NCBI GenBank assembly: GCA_964564735.1
Contig: CAZMCH010000015.1
Location: forward strand, 1 to 59,343
Length of the DNA: 59,343 bases
Direction: 5' to 3'
Source: CAZMCH01 sp964564735
Lineage (GTDB): Bacteria; Poribacteria; DTPJ01
In this document: positions 8,329 through 15,984 of the stretch, one piece after another
How the letters are laid out: each line of letters begins with the position of its first letter
Position numbering within the stretch: the stretch's first letter is position 1
Position numbers and translations under genes: made by a program
Notes under the pieces: generated by a model
What the model was told of the DNA's origin: nothing
Databases searched by the model: none
Seen by the model: the letters and a program-made list of their open reading frames with translations, nothing else

Positions 8329-8727
8329 ATGTCGATGACCGATCCAATCGCAGATATGCTTACAAGGATCAGGAATGCAAGCACAGCCCGTCATGATGAA
8401 GTTGATGTCCCTGCGTCTAATGTCAAAAAAAGCATAGCTCAAATTCTTATGGATGAAGGATATATAAAAAGTTACAAGTTCCTGGAAGATAATAAACAGG
8501 GTGTTATTCGTATGCAGTTAAAATATGCTCCTGATAAAAAAGGTGTTATATCTGGTATTAGGCGAGTAAGCAAACCCGGCTGTAAAATTTATGTAACTAA
8601 AGACAAGTTACCCCAGGTACGTGGTGGCTATGGTTCTGCTATTATTTCTACTTCAAAAGGAATTATGACTTCGTCGCAGTGCAAAAAAGAACATGTTGGT
8701 GGAGAAGTGCTTTGCTACATTTGGTAA
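8329..8727 (+). CDS. rpsH: 30S ribosomal protein S8
   Basis: Central-domain 16S rRNA-binding protein; in E. coli it represses the spc operon. 132 residues from the ATG at 8329, supported by TGGAGG at 8314-8319 and the opening MTDPIADMLTRIRNAS two residues in. An open stretch upstream to 8212 is rpsN sequence in another frame. C-terminal block STSKGIMTSSQCKKEHVGGE is canonical. Confidence 0.97.
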   Translation: MSMTDPIADMLTRIRNASTARHDEVDVPASNVKKSIAQILMDEGYIKSYKFLEDNKQGVIRMQLKYAPDKKGVISGIRRVSKPGCKIYVTKDKLPQVRGGYGSAIISTSKGIMTSSQCKKEHVGGEVLCYIW

Positions 8728-8732
8728 GAGTT

Positions 8733-8782
8733 CTGGATACTAGAAGCTAGTCATTATTAAGCATCAGGCATCCAGCATCCAG
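8733..8782. repeat. Intercistronic repeat with ctggat/atccag arms, rpsH-rplF
   Basis: ctggat at 8733-8738 pairs with either of two atccag copies (8770-8775, 8777-8782). The words ggatac-tag and gcatccag recur, with variation, in the gap before rpmJ (around 14020-14085). Confidence 0.45.
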
Positions 8783-8798
8783 TAACGAGGTATTAAAT

Positions 8799-9362
8799 AT
8801 GTCCAGAATAGGAAGAAGACCTATAAATATACCAGACAAGGTAAAGGTCACAATCAATAATGGAAATGTAAAAGTCGAGGGGCCAAAGGGAAGTCTATCT
8901 GAAGATATTCCAGATGGTATAAATGTAAATGTCGAAAACAATCAGATATTAGTAACACGTAATTCCGATAATAAACAGATAAAGTCATTACATGGCTTAA
9001 CACGTGTTCTTGTATCTAACATGGTTACAGGCGTATCAGAGGGATTTACAAAGACGCTGCGTATTGCTGGTTTGGGCTATAGAGCGCAATTTGATAATGG
9101 AAAATTGACTTTGCAATTGCGTGCATCTCATCCAATTGTGCTAGAAGTGCCAAAAGGCATAGATATAGCTATTGATAGAGCAGAAACAATCCAAAATCAG
9201 CCCGAAATCCCTGTAAGAGTTAGTGGCATAGATAAGCACCTAGTCGGTCATGTCTCTGCAATTATAAGAGATTATCAAAGAACAGAACCTTATAGAGGTA
9301 AAGGTATTAAATACGCTGGAGAACATATAAGAAGGAAAGTTGGAAAAACTTCAGCAGGATAG
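8799..9362 (+). CDS. rplF: 50S ribosomal protein L6
   Basis: Large-subunit protein near the factor-binding site. 187 residues. Contains SRIGRRPINIPDKVKV, VKVEGPKGSL, LRIAGLGYRAQ and the C-terminal EPYRGKGIKYAGEHIRRKVGK. ATG at 8799 with a CGAGG upstream. Confidence 0.97.
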   Translation: MSRIGRRPINIPDKVKVTINNGNVKVEGPKGSLSEDIPDGINVNVENNQILVTRNSDNKQIKSLHGLTRVLVSNMVTGVSEGFTKTLRIAGLGYRAQFDNGKLTLQLRASHPIVLEVPKGIDIAIDRAETIQNQPEIPVRVSGIDKHLVGHVSAIIRDYQRTEPYRGKGIKYAGEHIRRKVGKTSAG

Positions 9363-9404
9363 TTCTTATATCTCTTTGGTTTATTACTATTATTATATGC
9401 TAGA

Positions 9405-9424
9405 AAGGCTCTTAAAAAAGCCTT
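9405..9424. repeat. Small hairpin before rplR
   Basis: aaggct (9405-9410) pairs with agcctt (9419-9424), loop of eight bases. It directly abuts the AGGAG of rplR, so it could affect ribosome access. There is no T-run, so termination is unlikely. Confidence 0.4.
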
Positions 9425-9430
9425 AGGAGT

Positions 9431-9805
9431 ATGGATTTGAGTTCAATAACTGCAAAAAAACAAGCTCGTTTAAAGAGGCACCGTCGTGTCCGAAAAAGAG
9501 TTTTTGGAAGTTCAGAACGTCCGAGAGTTTGTGTTTTCAAGAGTCTGAAGCACATATATGCTCAAGTAATAGATGATGTATCTGGTATGACAATACTAAG
9601 TGTATCATCTAAATCACAAGACGTTCGTGAAAAGATAAAAAGTGGCGGAAATGTATTCGCTGCAAAAATTGTTGGTGAAGAACTGGGAAAAAAAGCTTTG
9701 TTAAAGAATATTTCCCAAGTTGTTTTTGATAGAGGAGGCTATCCTTACCACGGTAGGGTAAAAGCATTGGCAGAGGCAGCTAGAGAAGCTGGTCTTATCT
9801 TCTAG
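9431..9805 (+). CDS. rplR: 50S ribosomal protein L18
   Basis: 5S rRNA-binding protein. 124 residues. Contains RHRRVRKRVFGSSERPRVCV, FKSLKHIYAQVIDD and the C-terminal DRGGYPYHGRVKALAEAARE, all typical. ATG at 9431, with AGGAG ending four bases upstream. Confidence 0.96.
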   Translation: MDLSSITAKKQARLKRHRRVRKRVFGSSERPRVCVFKSLKHIYAQVIDDVSGMTILSVSSKSQDVREKIKSGGNVFAAKIVGEELGKKALLKNISQVVFDRGGYPYHGRVKALAEAAREAGLIF

Positions 9806-9817
9806 AGGGGGGATTTC

Positions 9818-10318
9818 TTGAATAGAATCGATCCTAATGAACTAAAACTTGAAGAAAGGGTTATCAGAGTTACACCCGTAGCACGTGTCAGAAAAGGTGG
9901 ACGTAATCGCAGTTGGAATGCTCTTGTTGCAATCGGTGATGGTAACGGAATAGTTGGTATGGGTTTTGGCAAGGCAAACGAAGTTCCTGAGGCTATACGC
10001 AAAGGGATTGAAGATGCCAAAAAAAATCTAATCTCTGTTCCTGTTACTGGTGCAACTATACCTCATGAAGTTGTTGGCGAGTTTGGTGCAAGTAGAGTCT
10101 TGTTAAAGCCTGCGGCTCCGGGAACAGGAGTTATTGCTGGTGGTGCGGTCAGATCAATACTTGAAGTCATTGGCGTCAGGGATATTATGAGTAAATCACT
10201 GGGCAACAATAATGCGCTCAATCTTGCTGCTGCGACTATCGAAGGCTTAAAGAAGCTAAAAAGCCCTCAAGAGATAGCTAGATTGCGTGATAAGTCAGTT
10301 GATGAACTGGCTAGCTAG
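9818..10318 (+). CDS. rpsE: 30S ribosomal protein S5
   Basis: Decoding-fidelity protein of the small subunit. 166 residues from a TTG at 9818 behind an AGGGGGGAT Shine-Dalgarno, 12 bases after rplR. Shows the double-stranded RNA-binding block RVRKGGRNRSWNALVAIGDG and the C-terminal domain with GVRDIMSKSLGNNNALN. In canonical spc operons rpmD comes next; here it does not. Confidence 0.97.
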   Translation: MNRIDPNELKLEERVIRVTPVARVRKGGRNRSWNALVAIGDGNGIVGMGFGKANEVPEAIRKGIEDAKKNLISVPVTGATIPHEVVGEFGASRVLLKPAAPGTGVIAGGAVRSILEVIGVRDIMSKSLGNNNALNLAAATIEGLKKLKSPQEIARLRDKSVDELAS

Positions 10319-10541
10319 TCACAACTTCATTATTTTATTATTTAATTTGGAGACCTAGCTGAATATGTTGATTGGTGTAAAGGCGTTTATTGCAAGACTG
10401 CCTTGATTTGGGCTTATGCTTTCGAAGCCTTCAAATTGTAATTATAATGCCTTTTTGATTGCCAATTCTTTATTTATTTTGATTACTAGGTAATTTTTTA
10501 TATATCAGTTCTGCAGACCGTTAATTAGGAGAACGCCAAAT
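10319..10541. other. 223-base spacer where rpmD (L30) would be expected
   Basis: No reading frame resembling the roughly 60-residue L30 is present. The only start preceded by an SD-like TTTGGAGA encodes 13 residues (10365-10406, MLIGVKAFIARLP). aaggc at 10380-10384 can pair with gcctt at 10400-10404 or at 10427-10431, and ggctt (10411-10415) can pair with aagcc (10425-10429). Those pairings are mutually exclusive, which is the pattern of an attenuator, but function is not shown. Confidence 0.5.
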
Positions 10542-10982
10542 ATGAAACTAAATGAACTGAAAGCGCCAATAGGATCCAGAACCCGCAAAAAGCGATTGGG
10601 CAGGGGTGAAGGTTCCGGACATGGTAAGACTTCGGGAAAAGGTCATAAAGGACAACAAGCCCGTTCTGGAGGAACAGTTCGTCCGGGCTTCGAAGGTGGT
10701 CAGATGCCACTTCAACGTAGATTGCCTGTGCGTGGATTTACCAGCTTAAGCCATAAATATTATACTGTTGTAAATATTAATGAGTTGGATAGATTCCCAG
10801 AAAATACAGTCATAACCCCGAGATTACTAAAGGAAGTTGGTATAATAAAAAAGACAAGAGATGGTGTAAAGATTCTTGGTGATGGCGAAATTAGCAAAAG
10901 CCTGATAATCAAAGCTCATTGCTTCTCAAAATCAGCAGAAGCAAAGATAAAAGATGCAGGTGGAAAGACTGAGGTGATATAG
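10542..10982 (+). CDS. rplO: 50S ribosomal protein L15
   Basis: Late-assembly large-subunit protein. 146 residues. Opens MKLNELKAPIGSRTRKKRLG and carries GRGEGSGHGKTSGKGHKGQQ, then GFEGGQMPLQRRLP. ATG at 10542 with TAGGAGA upstream. The secY ATG begins at the very next base after its stop. Confidence 0.97.
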   Translation: MKLNELKAPIGSRTRKKRLGRGEGSGHGKTSGKGHKGQQARSGGTVRPGFEGGQMPLQRRLPVRGFTSLSHKYYTVVNINELDRFPENTVITPRLLKEVGIIKKTRDGVKILGDGEISKSLIIKAHCFSKSAEAKIKDAGGKTEVI

Positions 10983-12323
10983 ATGCTGAGTGCTTTCCAG
11001 AATGCTATTAAGATCCCTGATCTAAGAAAACGAATCGTGTTTACGATTTTGCTTTTGGCTGTCTATAGGATTGGGTCTCACATAACAATTCCCGGAATTG
11101 ATGGTCAGGCATTGTCAGAATTCTTTGGTAGATTGGCACCCGAAGGCGGTGGGATTCTGAGGCTCTATGACCTTTTTGCTGGTAATGCTTTTAGTAATAT
11201 GACGATTTTTGCATTGGGAATACAGCCCTATATTAGTGCATCAATCATTCTTCAGTTACTAGCAATAGTTATTCCGTCTCTGGAAAAGCTCTCAAAAGAA
11301 GGTCCTGTTGGACAGAAAAAGATTACACAATATACCCGTTATGGGACAGTTGCACTTGCAGCTATTCAAGGAATTGGTATCAGCCTTGCTCTCAGAAATC
11401 CCGGTTATCTTGGTGTTGGAAACATTCAGGTTGTAACCGAAGGCGTATCACCAATCACTTTTACTTTTATCGCGGTCATTACTCTTATGGCTGGAACAAC
11501 ATTTGTAATGTGGCTTGGTGAGCAAATAAGCGAGAGAGGTATTGGAAACGGAATATCACTCTTAATATTTGCGGGTATTGTTGCAAGAGTCCCCAATGGA
11601 ACAATTGATATAGCCAGAAGATTATTTTCCACTTCTGATGACAGGCTAGATATTGCAAGATTATTTGTATTTCTTGCTGTTATGGTTGTTATTATCATGT
11701 CTGTTATTCTTATAACTCTTGGCACACGTAAAATTCCAGTCCAATATGCAAAACGAGTTGTCGGTAGAAAAGTCTATGGTGGGCAAATGACGCACTTGCC
11801 ATTGAGAGTAAATCAAGCAGGTGTTATACCAATAATCTTTGCTATAACAATAATATCATTTCCAATGACTATGGGAAATATGATACCAAATGAAACTGTT
11901 AGAGAGATCATCGGTTATTTTGAGAGATGGCCTTGGTATCATATAATATATGGTATTCTGATCATATTCTTTACATATTTTTATACAGCGGTAACAACAA
12001 ATCCAGTTGATCTTGCTGATAATATGAAGAAGTATGGCGGATTTATCCCCGGAATAAGACCGGGAAAATCTACCGCAGAATATATAGATAGATCACTTAC
12101 AAGAATCACTTTGGTTGGTGCATTTTTCCTTGCTGCTATTGCGTTGTTGCCATATCTCTTAGAGCATTATGTAAGAATACCTGTCCGTTTTGGTGGAACT
12201 CCTTTGCTTATTGTTGTTGGAGTCGGTTTGGATACAATGCAACAGATTGAGTCTCATCTATTAATGCGTCATTATGAAGGCTTCCTAAAAGAAGGAAGGA
12301 TTGGCTCTAGACGAGGAAGGTAA
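10983..12323 (+). CDS. secY: Protein translocase subunit SecY
   Basis: Channel subunit of the SecYEG translocon in the inner membrane. 446 residues, usual length, with the ten expected hydrophobic segments. Conserved blocks are the N-terminal IPDLRKRIVFTILLLAVYRIGS, the plug-side GGGILRLYDLFAGNAFSNMTI and the cytoplasmic loop RKIPVQYAKRVVGRKVYGG followed by LPLRVNQAGVIPIIFA. It starts directly after the rplO stop. adk begins six bases after its end. Confidence 0.97.
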   Translation: MLSAFQNAIKIPDLRKRIVFTILLLAVYRIGSHITIPGIDGQALSEFFGRLAPEGGGILRLYDLFAGNAFSNMTIFALGIQPYISASIILQLLAIVIPSLEKLSKEGPVGQKKITQYTRYGTVALAAIQGIGISLALRNPGYLGVGNIQVVTEGVSPITFTFIAVITLMAGTTFVMWLGEQISERGIGNGISLLIFAGIVARVPNGTIDIARRLFSTSDDRLDIARLFVFLAVMVVIIMSVILITLGTRKIPVQYAKRVVGRKVYGGQMTHLPLRVNQAGVIPIIFAITIISFPMTMGNMIPNETVREIIGYFERWPWYHIIYGILIIFFTYFYTAVTTNPVDLADNMKKYGGFIPGIRPGKSTAEYIDRSLTRITLVGAFFLAAIALLPYLLEHYVRIPVRFGGTPLLIVVGVGLDTMQQIESHLLMRHYEGFLKEGRIGSRRGR

Positions 12324-12329
12324 AATAAT

Positions 12330-12976
12330 ATGAGAATAGTGCTTCTTGGTGGTCCCGGAGCAGGTAAGGGAACACAGGCTCAAAAACTTGCCCAAGAATA
12401 CAAAATCGCCCATATTGCTACTGGTGATATTTTACGTCAGGCAATCAAAGATGGAACAGAAATGGGTGTAAAAGCCAAATCCTACATGGATAAAGGTCTA
12501 TTAGTTCCGGACGAGGTTGTCATAGGTATTATAAAAGATCGTCTTGCACAAGATGATATAAAATCAGGATTCATTTTAGATGGATTTCCTCGCACAGTTC
12601 CACAGGCAGAGGCATTGGATAAAATAACAAAAGAACTCAATATGCCTATGGATGTTGTTGTAAATATAAAAACATCACCAGATGTTGTTGTTGAAAGACT
12701 TTCTGGAAGGAGAACCTGTAAAGACTNNNNNNNNNNGCTCCAAAAGTTGATGACAAATGTGATCGTTGTGATGGAGAACTTTATCAACGTGATGATGATA
12801 AAGAAGAAACCATAAGAAAGCGTCTGGATGTATATGAAAAACAGACATTTCCTTTGCTTGAATATTATAGCACTTCGGGTAAAATCATTGAAGTCAGCGG
12901 TGATGTGTCAATAGATGAAGTCTTTGATAGTATCATACAGTCTCTTAGAAAGGAGAAAATAGACACAAGGTCATAA
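12330..12976 (+). CDS. adk: Adenylate kinase, interrupted by an assembly gap
   Basis: Interconverts ATP, AMP and ADP. The first 132 residues include the P-loop LGGPGAGKGTQAQKLA, ATGDILRQAI and GFILDGFPRTVPQAEAL. The frame then meets ten Ns (12727-12736) in the LID, just after GRRTCKD. From 12737 a different frame resumes the same protein (APKVDDKCDRCDGELYQRDD through the C-terminus, stop 12974-12976). Comparison with zinc-LID adenylate kinases suggests about ten residues are missing, so the true gap is nearer 29 bases. The LID retains a CDRC pair, consistent with the zinc-binding form. Confidence 0.93.
12727..12736. other. Run of ten Ns (scaffold gap)
   Basis: The only ambiguous bases in the window. 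A ten-base filler would break the adk frame, whereas the two flanks encode consecutive parts of one adenylate kinase. The filler length is therefore arbitrary. Confidence 0.97.
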
Positions 12977-12993
12977 GCCTTAGTCTAGCTGTC

Positions 12994-13737
12994 GTGATAA
13001 TTCTAAAATCACAGTCCGAGATAGAACTTCTCAGATCAAGTTGCAAGATTGTATCAGAGATATTGCAAACTTTAGGAAGCAAGGTTGCCCCCGGAGTTAC
13101 AACAGAAGAACTAGATAAATTAGCAGGTCAAATGATTCAAAAATATGGTGGCAAACCTGCTCCACCAGAAGTTGGTTTTCCGGGTAATATATGTGTTTCA
13201 ATAAATGAACAGGTCGTTCATGGTGTTCCGAGTAAGCGTTCCCTCAAATCAGGGGATATTGTTAGCATAGATGTTACAGCATCATTTAATGGCTATTATG
13301 GTGATGTTGCTGCAACGTTTCCTGTTGGAAAAATATCTGAAAAAGCCCAGCATCTCCTTGATATAACTAAGCGATCCTTATCCGAAGGAATAAAAAAAGC
13401 AATTGTTGGGAATCGGTTAGGTGATATATCATATACGATCCAGTCTTACGTTGAAAAACATGGGTTTTCAGTAGTGCGAAATTTTGTTGGTCATGGTATC
13501 GGCAAAGAAATGTGGGAAGAACCACAGATTCCAAATTTTGGGTTTCCTGATAGGGGTCCAAGAATAAAAAAAGGAATGGTCTTTGCTATTGAGCCTATGG
13601 TTAACATTGGTGCTTATGAAGTTAGAGTGCTTGATGATGGCTGGACAGCAGTAACACAAGATGGTAGCCTTTCTGCACATTTTGAGCATACAGTTGCTAT
13701 ATCGGATAATGGCACTGAGATTCTAACTTTCTCATAA
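12994..13737 (+). CDS. map: Methionine aminopeptidase, type I
   Basis: Removes the N-terminal methionine from new proteins using a dinuclear metal site. 247 residues, typical for type I. The M24 fold is complete: VSIDVTASFNGYYGDVAATF supplies two Asp ligands, VGHGIGKEMWEEPQ the His, AIEPMVNIG and the terminal HFEHTVAI the Glu residues. The start is a GTG at 12994 without a strong Shine-Dalgarno, 18 bases after adk. Confidence 0.95.
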   Translation: MIILKSQSEIELLRSSCKIVSEILQTLGSKVAPGVTTEELDKLAGQMIQKYGGKPAPPEVGFPGNICVSINEQVVHGVPSKRSLKSGDIVSIDVTASFNGYYGDVAATFPVGKISEKAQHLLDITKRSLSEGIKKAIVGNRLGDISYTIQSYVEKHGFSVVRNFVGHGIGKEMWEEPQIPNFGFPDRGPRIKKGMVFAIEPMVNIGAYEVRVLDDGWTAVTQDGSLSAHFEHTVAISDNGTEILTFS

Positions 13738-13765
13738 ATTCCTGTAATAAACAAAAGGATTTTTT

Positions 13766-13984
13766 ATGTCAAAACAGGATGTTATTGAAGTGGAAGCAAA
13801 AGTAATAGAGCCTTTACCAAATGCCATGTTTCGTGTTGAACTGGAAAATGGTCATAAGGTTCTTGCATATCTATCTGGTAAAATGAAGATGAACCTTATA
13901 AAGATTTTGCCGGGTGATCAAGTTACGGTTCAGCTTTCACCATACGATTTAACACGTGGAAGAATCGTATATAGAAAGAAATAA
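13766..13984 (+). CDS. infA: Translation initiation factor IF-1
   Basis: 72-residue OB-fold factor that occupies the ribosomal A site during initiation. Contains IEVEAKVIEPLPNAMFRVEL, GHKVLAYLSGKMKMNLIKIL and LSPYDLTRGRIVYRKK, all diagnostic. The position between map and rpmJ is the common one in bacteria. AAAAGGAT lies upstream of the ATG. Confidence 0.97.
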   Translation: MSKQDVIEVEAKVIEPLPNAMFRVELENGHKVLAYLSGKMKMNLIKILPGDQVTVQLSPYDLTRGRIVYRKK

Positions 13985-14094
13985 TGTTTTCTCTATGAAA
14001 TAGTAGAGTGTTTCTTGATACTGGATTATCGGATGTTGGGTCTTGGTATCGAGTAAAAATTATTATATATACAGCATCCAACGAGAGTGTTGTT

Positions 14095-14208
14095 ATGAAA
14101 GTGCAATCTTCAGTAAAGCGTAGATGTGAAAAATGTAGAATAATAAGACGCAAAGGTGTAATTCGTATTATATGCGAAAATCCTAGACATAAACAGCGTC
14201 AAGGTTAA
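14095..14208 (+). CDS. rpmJ: 50S ribosomal protein L36, zinc-binding
   Basis: 37-residue zinc protein of the large subunit. Residues C11, C14, C27 and H32 form the CCCH zinc site (RRCEKCRIIRRKGV and ICENPRHKQRQG). The ATG at 14095 is chosen for the exact family length. The preceding 110 bases contain imperfect ggatgttgg/catccaac pairing. rpsM follows after 19 bases. Confidence 0.96.
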   Translation: MKVQSSVKRRCEKCRIIRRKGVIRIICENPRHKQRQG

Positions 14209-14227
14209 CTCCAAAGGGAGGATTTCT

Positions 14228-14632
14228 ATGGCTAGAATCGCAGGTGTTGAGCTACCTCGTGAAAGGCTTGTAGGGGCTGCCCTGACAAAGATATTTGGTA
14301 TCGGTTGGACTACTGCAAAGAAAGTTGTCCAACAGGCAGATGTCAATCCACAAAAAAGGATCCAAGAATTATCCGAAGATGAACTAGGAAGACTCAGGAA
14401 CTTAATTGAAAATAATTATAGAGTCGAAGGTGATCTTCACCGAGAAATTCAGCTTAATATAAAAAGACTGATGGATATAGGGTCTTATAGAGGCACTAGA
14501 CATCGCCGAAATCTTCCAGTTAGAGGACAGCGCACTAGCACTAATGCTAGGACACGCAGAGGTGGTTATAAAGCTAAGAGAACAATTACTGTTGGAAGGA
14601 AATCTAAAGAGGTTGCCCGTAAGGGTGGATGA
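14228..14632 (+). CDS. rpsM: 30S ribosomal protein S13
   Basis: Head protein contacting the P-site tRNA and the large subunit. 134 residues, somewhat long for the family. Opens MARIAGVELPRERLVGAALT and contains GSYRGTRHRRNLPVRGQRTS and TNARTRRGGYKAKRT. ATG at 14228 follows AGGGAGGAT. Confidence 0.97.
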   Translation: MARIAGVELPRERLVGAALTKIFGIGWTTAKKVVQQADVNPQKRIQELSEDELGRLRNLIENNYRVEGDLHREIQLNIKRLMDIGSYRGTRHRRNLPVRGQRTSTNARTRRGGYKAKRTITVGRKSKEVARKGG

Positions 14633-14657
14633 TGACAGTTTTTTGTTTGCAGATTTG

Positions 14658-14708
14658 AGATTAAAGATTCAAAGATATATATTATCTATACACTTTAATC
14701 TTTAATCT
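14658..14708. repeat. Intercistronic hairpin, rpsM-rpsK
   Basis: Perfect 12-base inverted repeat: agattaaagatt at 14658-14669 and aatctttaatct at 14697-14708, loop of 27 bases. A run of six Ts follows at 14713-14718, so it could also act as a weak terminator. It is the longest exact arm of the aatctt word family in the cluster. Confidence 0.6.
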
Positions 14709-14738
14709 TTAATTTTTTAACGAGAGGAAAAGTTTACA

Positions 14739-15125
14739 TTGGAGAGAGCAAGGTACCGAGCAAAAAAGGTAAAAAAGAACATCAGTCAAGGAATAGTGCA
14801 TGTTCAATCAACTTTTAATAATACAATAGTAACAATTTCTGATGTTAGTGGAAACACTATTGCATGGTCAAGTGCTGGCACCGTAGGCTTTTCAGGTTCC
14901 CGCAAACAGACCCCATTTGCTGCTCAAATAGCAGCAGAATCCTGTGCAAAAAAAGCTATGGAACATGGTATGAAAAGGGTAGAGGTTCGTGTAAAAGGAC
15001 CCGGTCCGGGACGTGAATCAGCCATAAGAGCGCTCACAGCCGCTGGGTTGGAAGTAAGTGTTATCAAAGATGTTACACCTATCCCCCACAATGGTTGCCG
15101 CCCACCCAAAAGAAGAAGAGTATAA
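14739..15125 (+). CDS. rpsK: 30S ribosomal protein S11
   Basis: Platform protein near the mRNA exit. 128 residues from a TTG at 14739 with GAGAGG upstream. Contains GIVHVQSTFNNTIVTISDVS, SRKQTPFAAQIAAESCAKKA and VKGPGPGRESAIRAL, ending in DVTPIPHNGCRPPKRRRV, all canonical. Confidence 0.97.
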   Translation: MERARYRAKKVKKNISQGIVHVQSTFNNTIVTISDVSGNTIAWSSAGTVGFSGSRKQTPFAAQIAAESCAKKAMEHGMKRVEVRVKGPGPGRESAIRALTAAGLEVSVIKDVTPIPHNGCRPPKRRRV

Positions 15126-15172
15126 GCTAAATATTTAGTTATTGGTGATCGGTGGTTTAGCTAATTTTTTTT
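15125..15172 (+). terminator. Possible weak terminator after rpsK
   Basis: agctaaa (15125-15131, starting on the last base of the stop codon) pairs with tttagct (15156-15162) and is followed by a run of eight Ts (15165-15172). The stem is short and A/T rich, so termination is probably partial at most. Confidence 0.35.
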
Positions 15173-15217
15173 GTGATAATTAATTTTCAATAAATACTGG
15201 TCACTTAGGAGGAACGG

Positions 15218-15841
15218 ATGGCTAGATATACGGGTCCTGTTTGTAGGTTGTGCCGAAGAGAAGGTCAAAAACTCTTTCTTAAAGGTCAAAGATGTTATTT
15301 TAAATGCACTTTTGAGAAACGAAAGAACCCTCCAGGACAACATGGTCAAACAGGAAGAAAAGAAAAAGACTACGGAATTCGGCTTCGTGAAAAGCAAAAA
15401 GTCCGCAGAATATATGGTATTCTGGAGAGACAATTCAGGCGTTATTTTGCTATTGCAGAACAAGAAAAAGGTGTTACTGGCGAAAATCTTTTAAGAATTT
15501 TGGAAAGCAGACTTGATAATGTAGTATATCGCACAGGATTGGCATCTTCTCGAGCAGAAGCTAGACAATTAGTTCTGCATAATCATTTTACGGTTAATGG
15601 CAATAAGGTTAATATTCCTTCATATTCGGCAAAGCCCGGAGATGTTATTGCTCTTAAAGAAAAAAGTAAGAGTATTGCAAAAATTGAGGATTCTGTCGAT
15701 TCTGCCCAACAAAGAGGGATTCCTGATTGGTTAGATTTTAGCCAAGATAAAATGCAAGTAACTATAAAATCAATGCCAACAAGAGATCAAATAACAGAAG
15801 ATATTCAGGAACAATTGATTGTAGAATTATATTCCAAATAG
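15218..15841 (+). CDS. rpsD: 30S ribosomal protein S4, zinc-binding form
   Basis: Primary 16S rRNA-binding protein; autoregulates the alpha operon in E. coli. 207 residues. C9, C12, C26 and C30 (PVCRLCRREG and RCYFKCTFEKRKNPPGQHG) form the zinc site of C+ S4 proteins. The S4 RNA-binding domain (ESRLDNVVYRTGLASSRAEA) is intact. ATG at 15218 with GGAGGA upstream. Confidence 0.97.
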   Translation: MARYTGPVCRLCRREGQKLFLKGQRCYFKCTFEKRKNPPGQHGQTGRKEKDYGIRLREKQKVRRIYGILERQFRRYFAIAEQEKGVTGENLLRILESRLDNVVYRTGLASSRAEARQLVLHNHFTVNGNKVNIPSYSAKPGDVIALKEKSKSIAKIEDSVDSAQQRGIPDWLDFSQDKMQVTIKSMPTRDQITEDIQEQLIVELYSK

Positions 15842-15984
15842 GAATAAGCCAAGTTTTTTGCTGAGATTGTGTTTTATCTAGTTATATTAAATATATAGCT
15901 TGGTTAATAATAATGACCCTGAATCATAGTTCATTCAAATATCAGTATTTAACTGACTTTACCCAAGTCAAGAGGTAGAAAAAT

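Noticed and set aside
10365..10406. The 13-codon frame MLIGVKAFIARLP after rpsE as a shortened rpmD.
   Set aside because: It shares no L30 motif and is far too short. I report it only as a possible leader peptide in the spacer.
12727..12976. A true frameshift or pseudogene in adk.
   Set aside because: The break coincides exactly with the N run, and both flanks keep intact adenylate kinase motifs, so it is an assembly effect.
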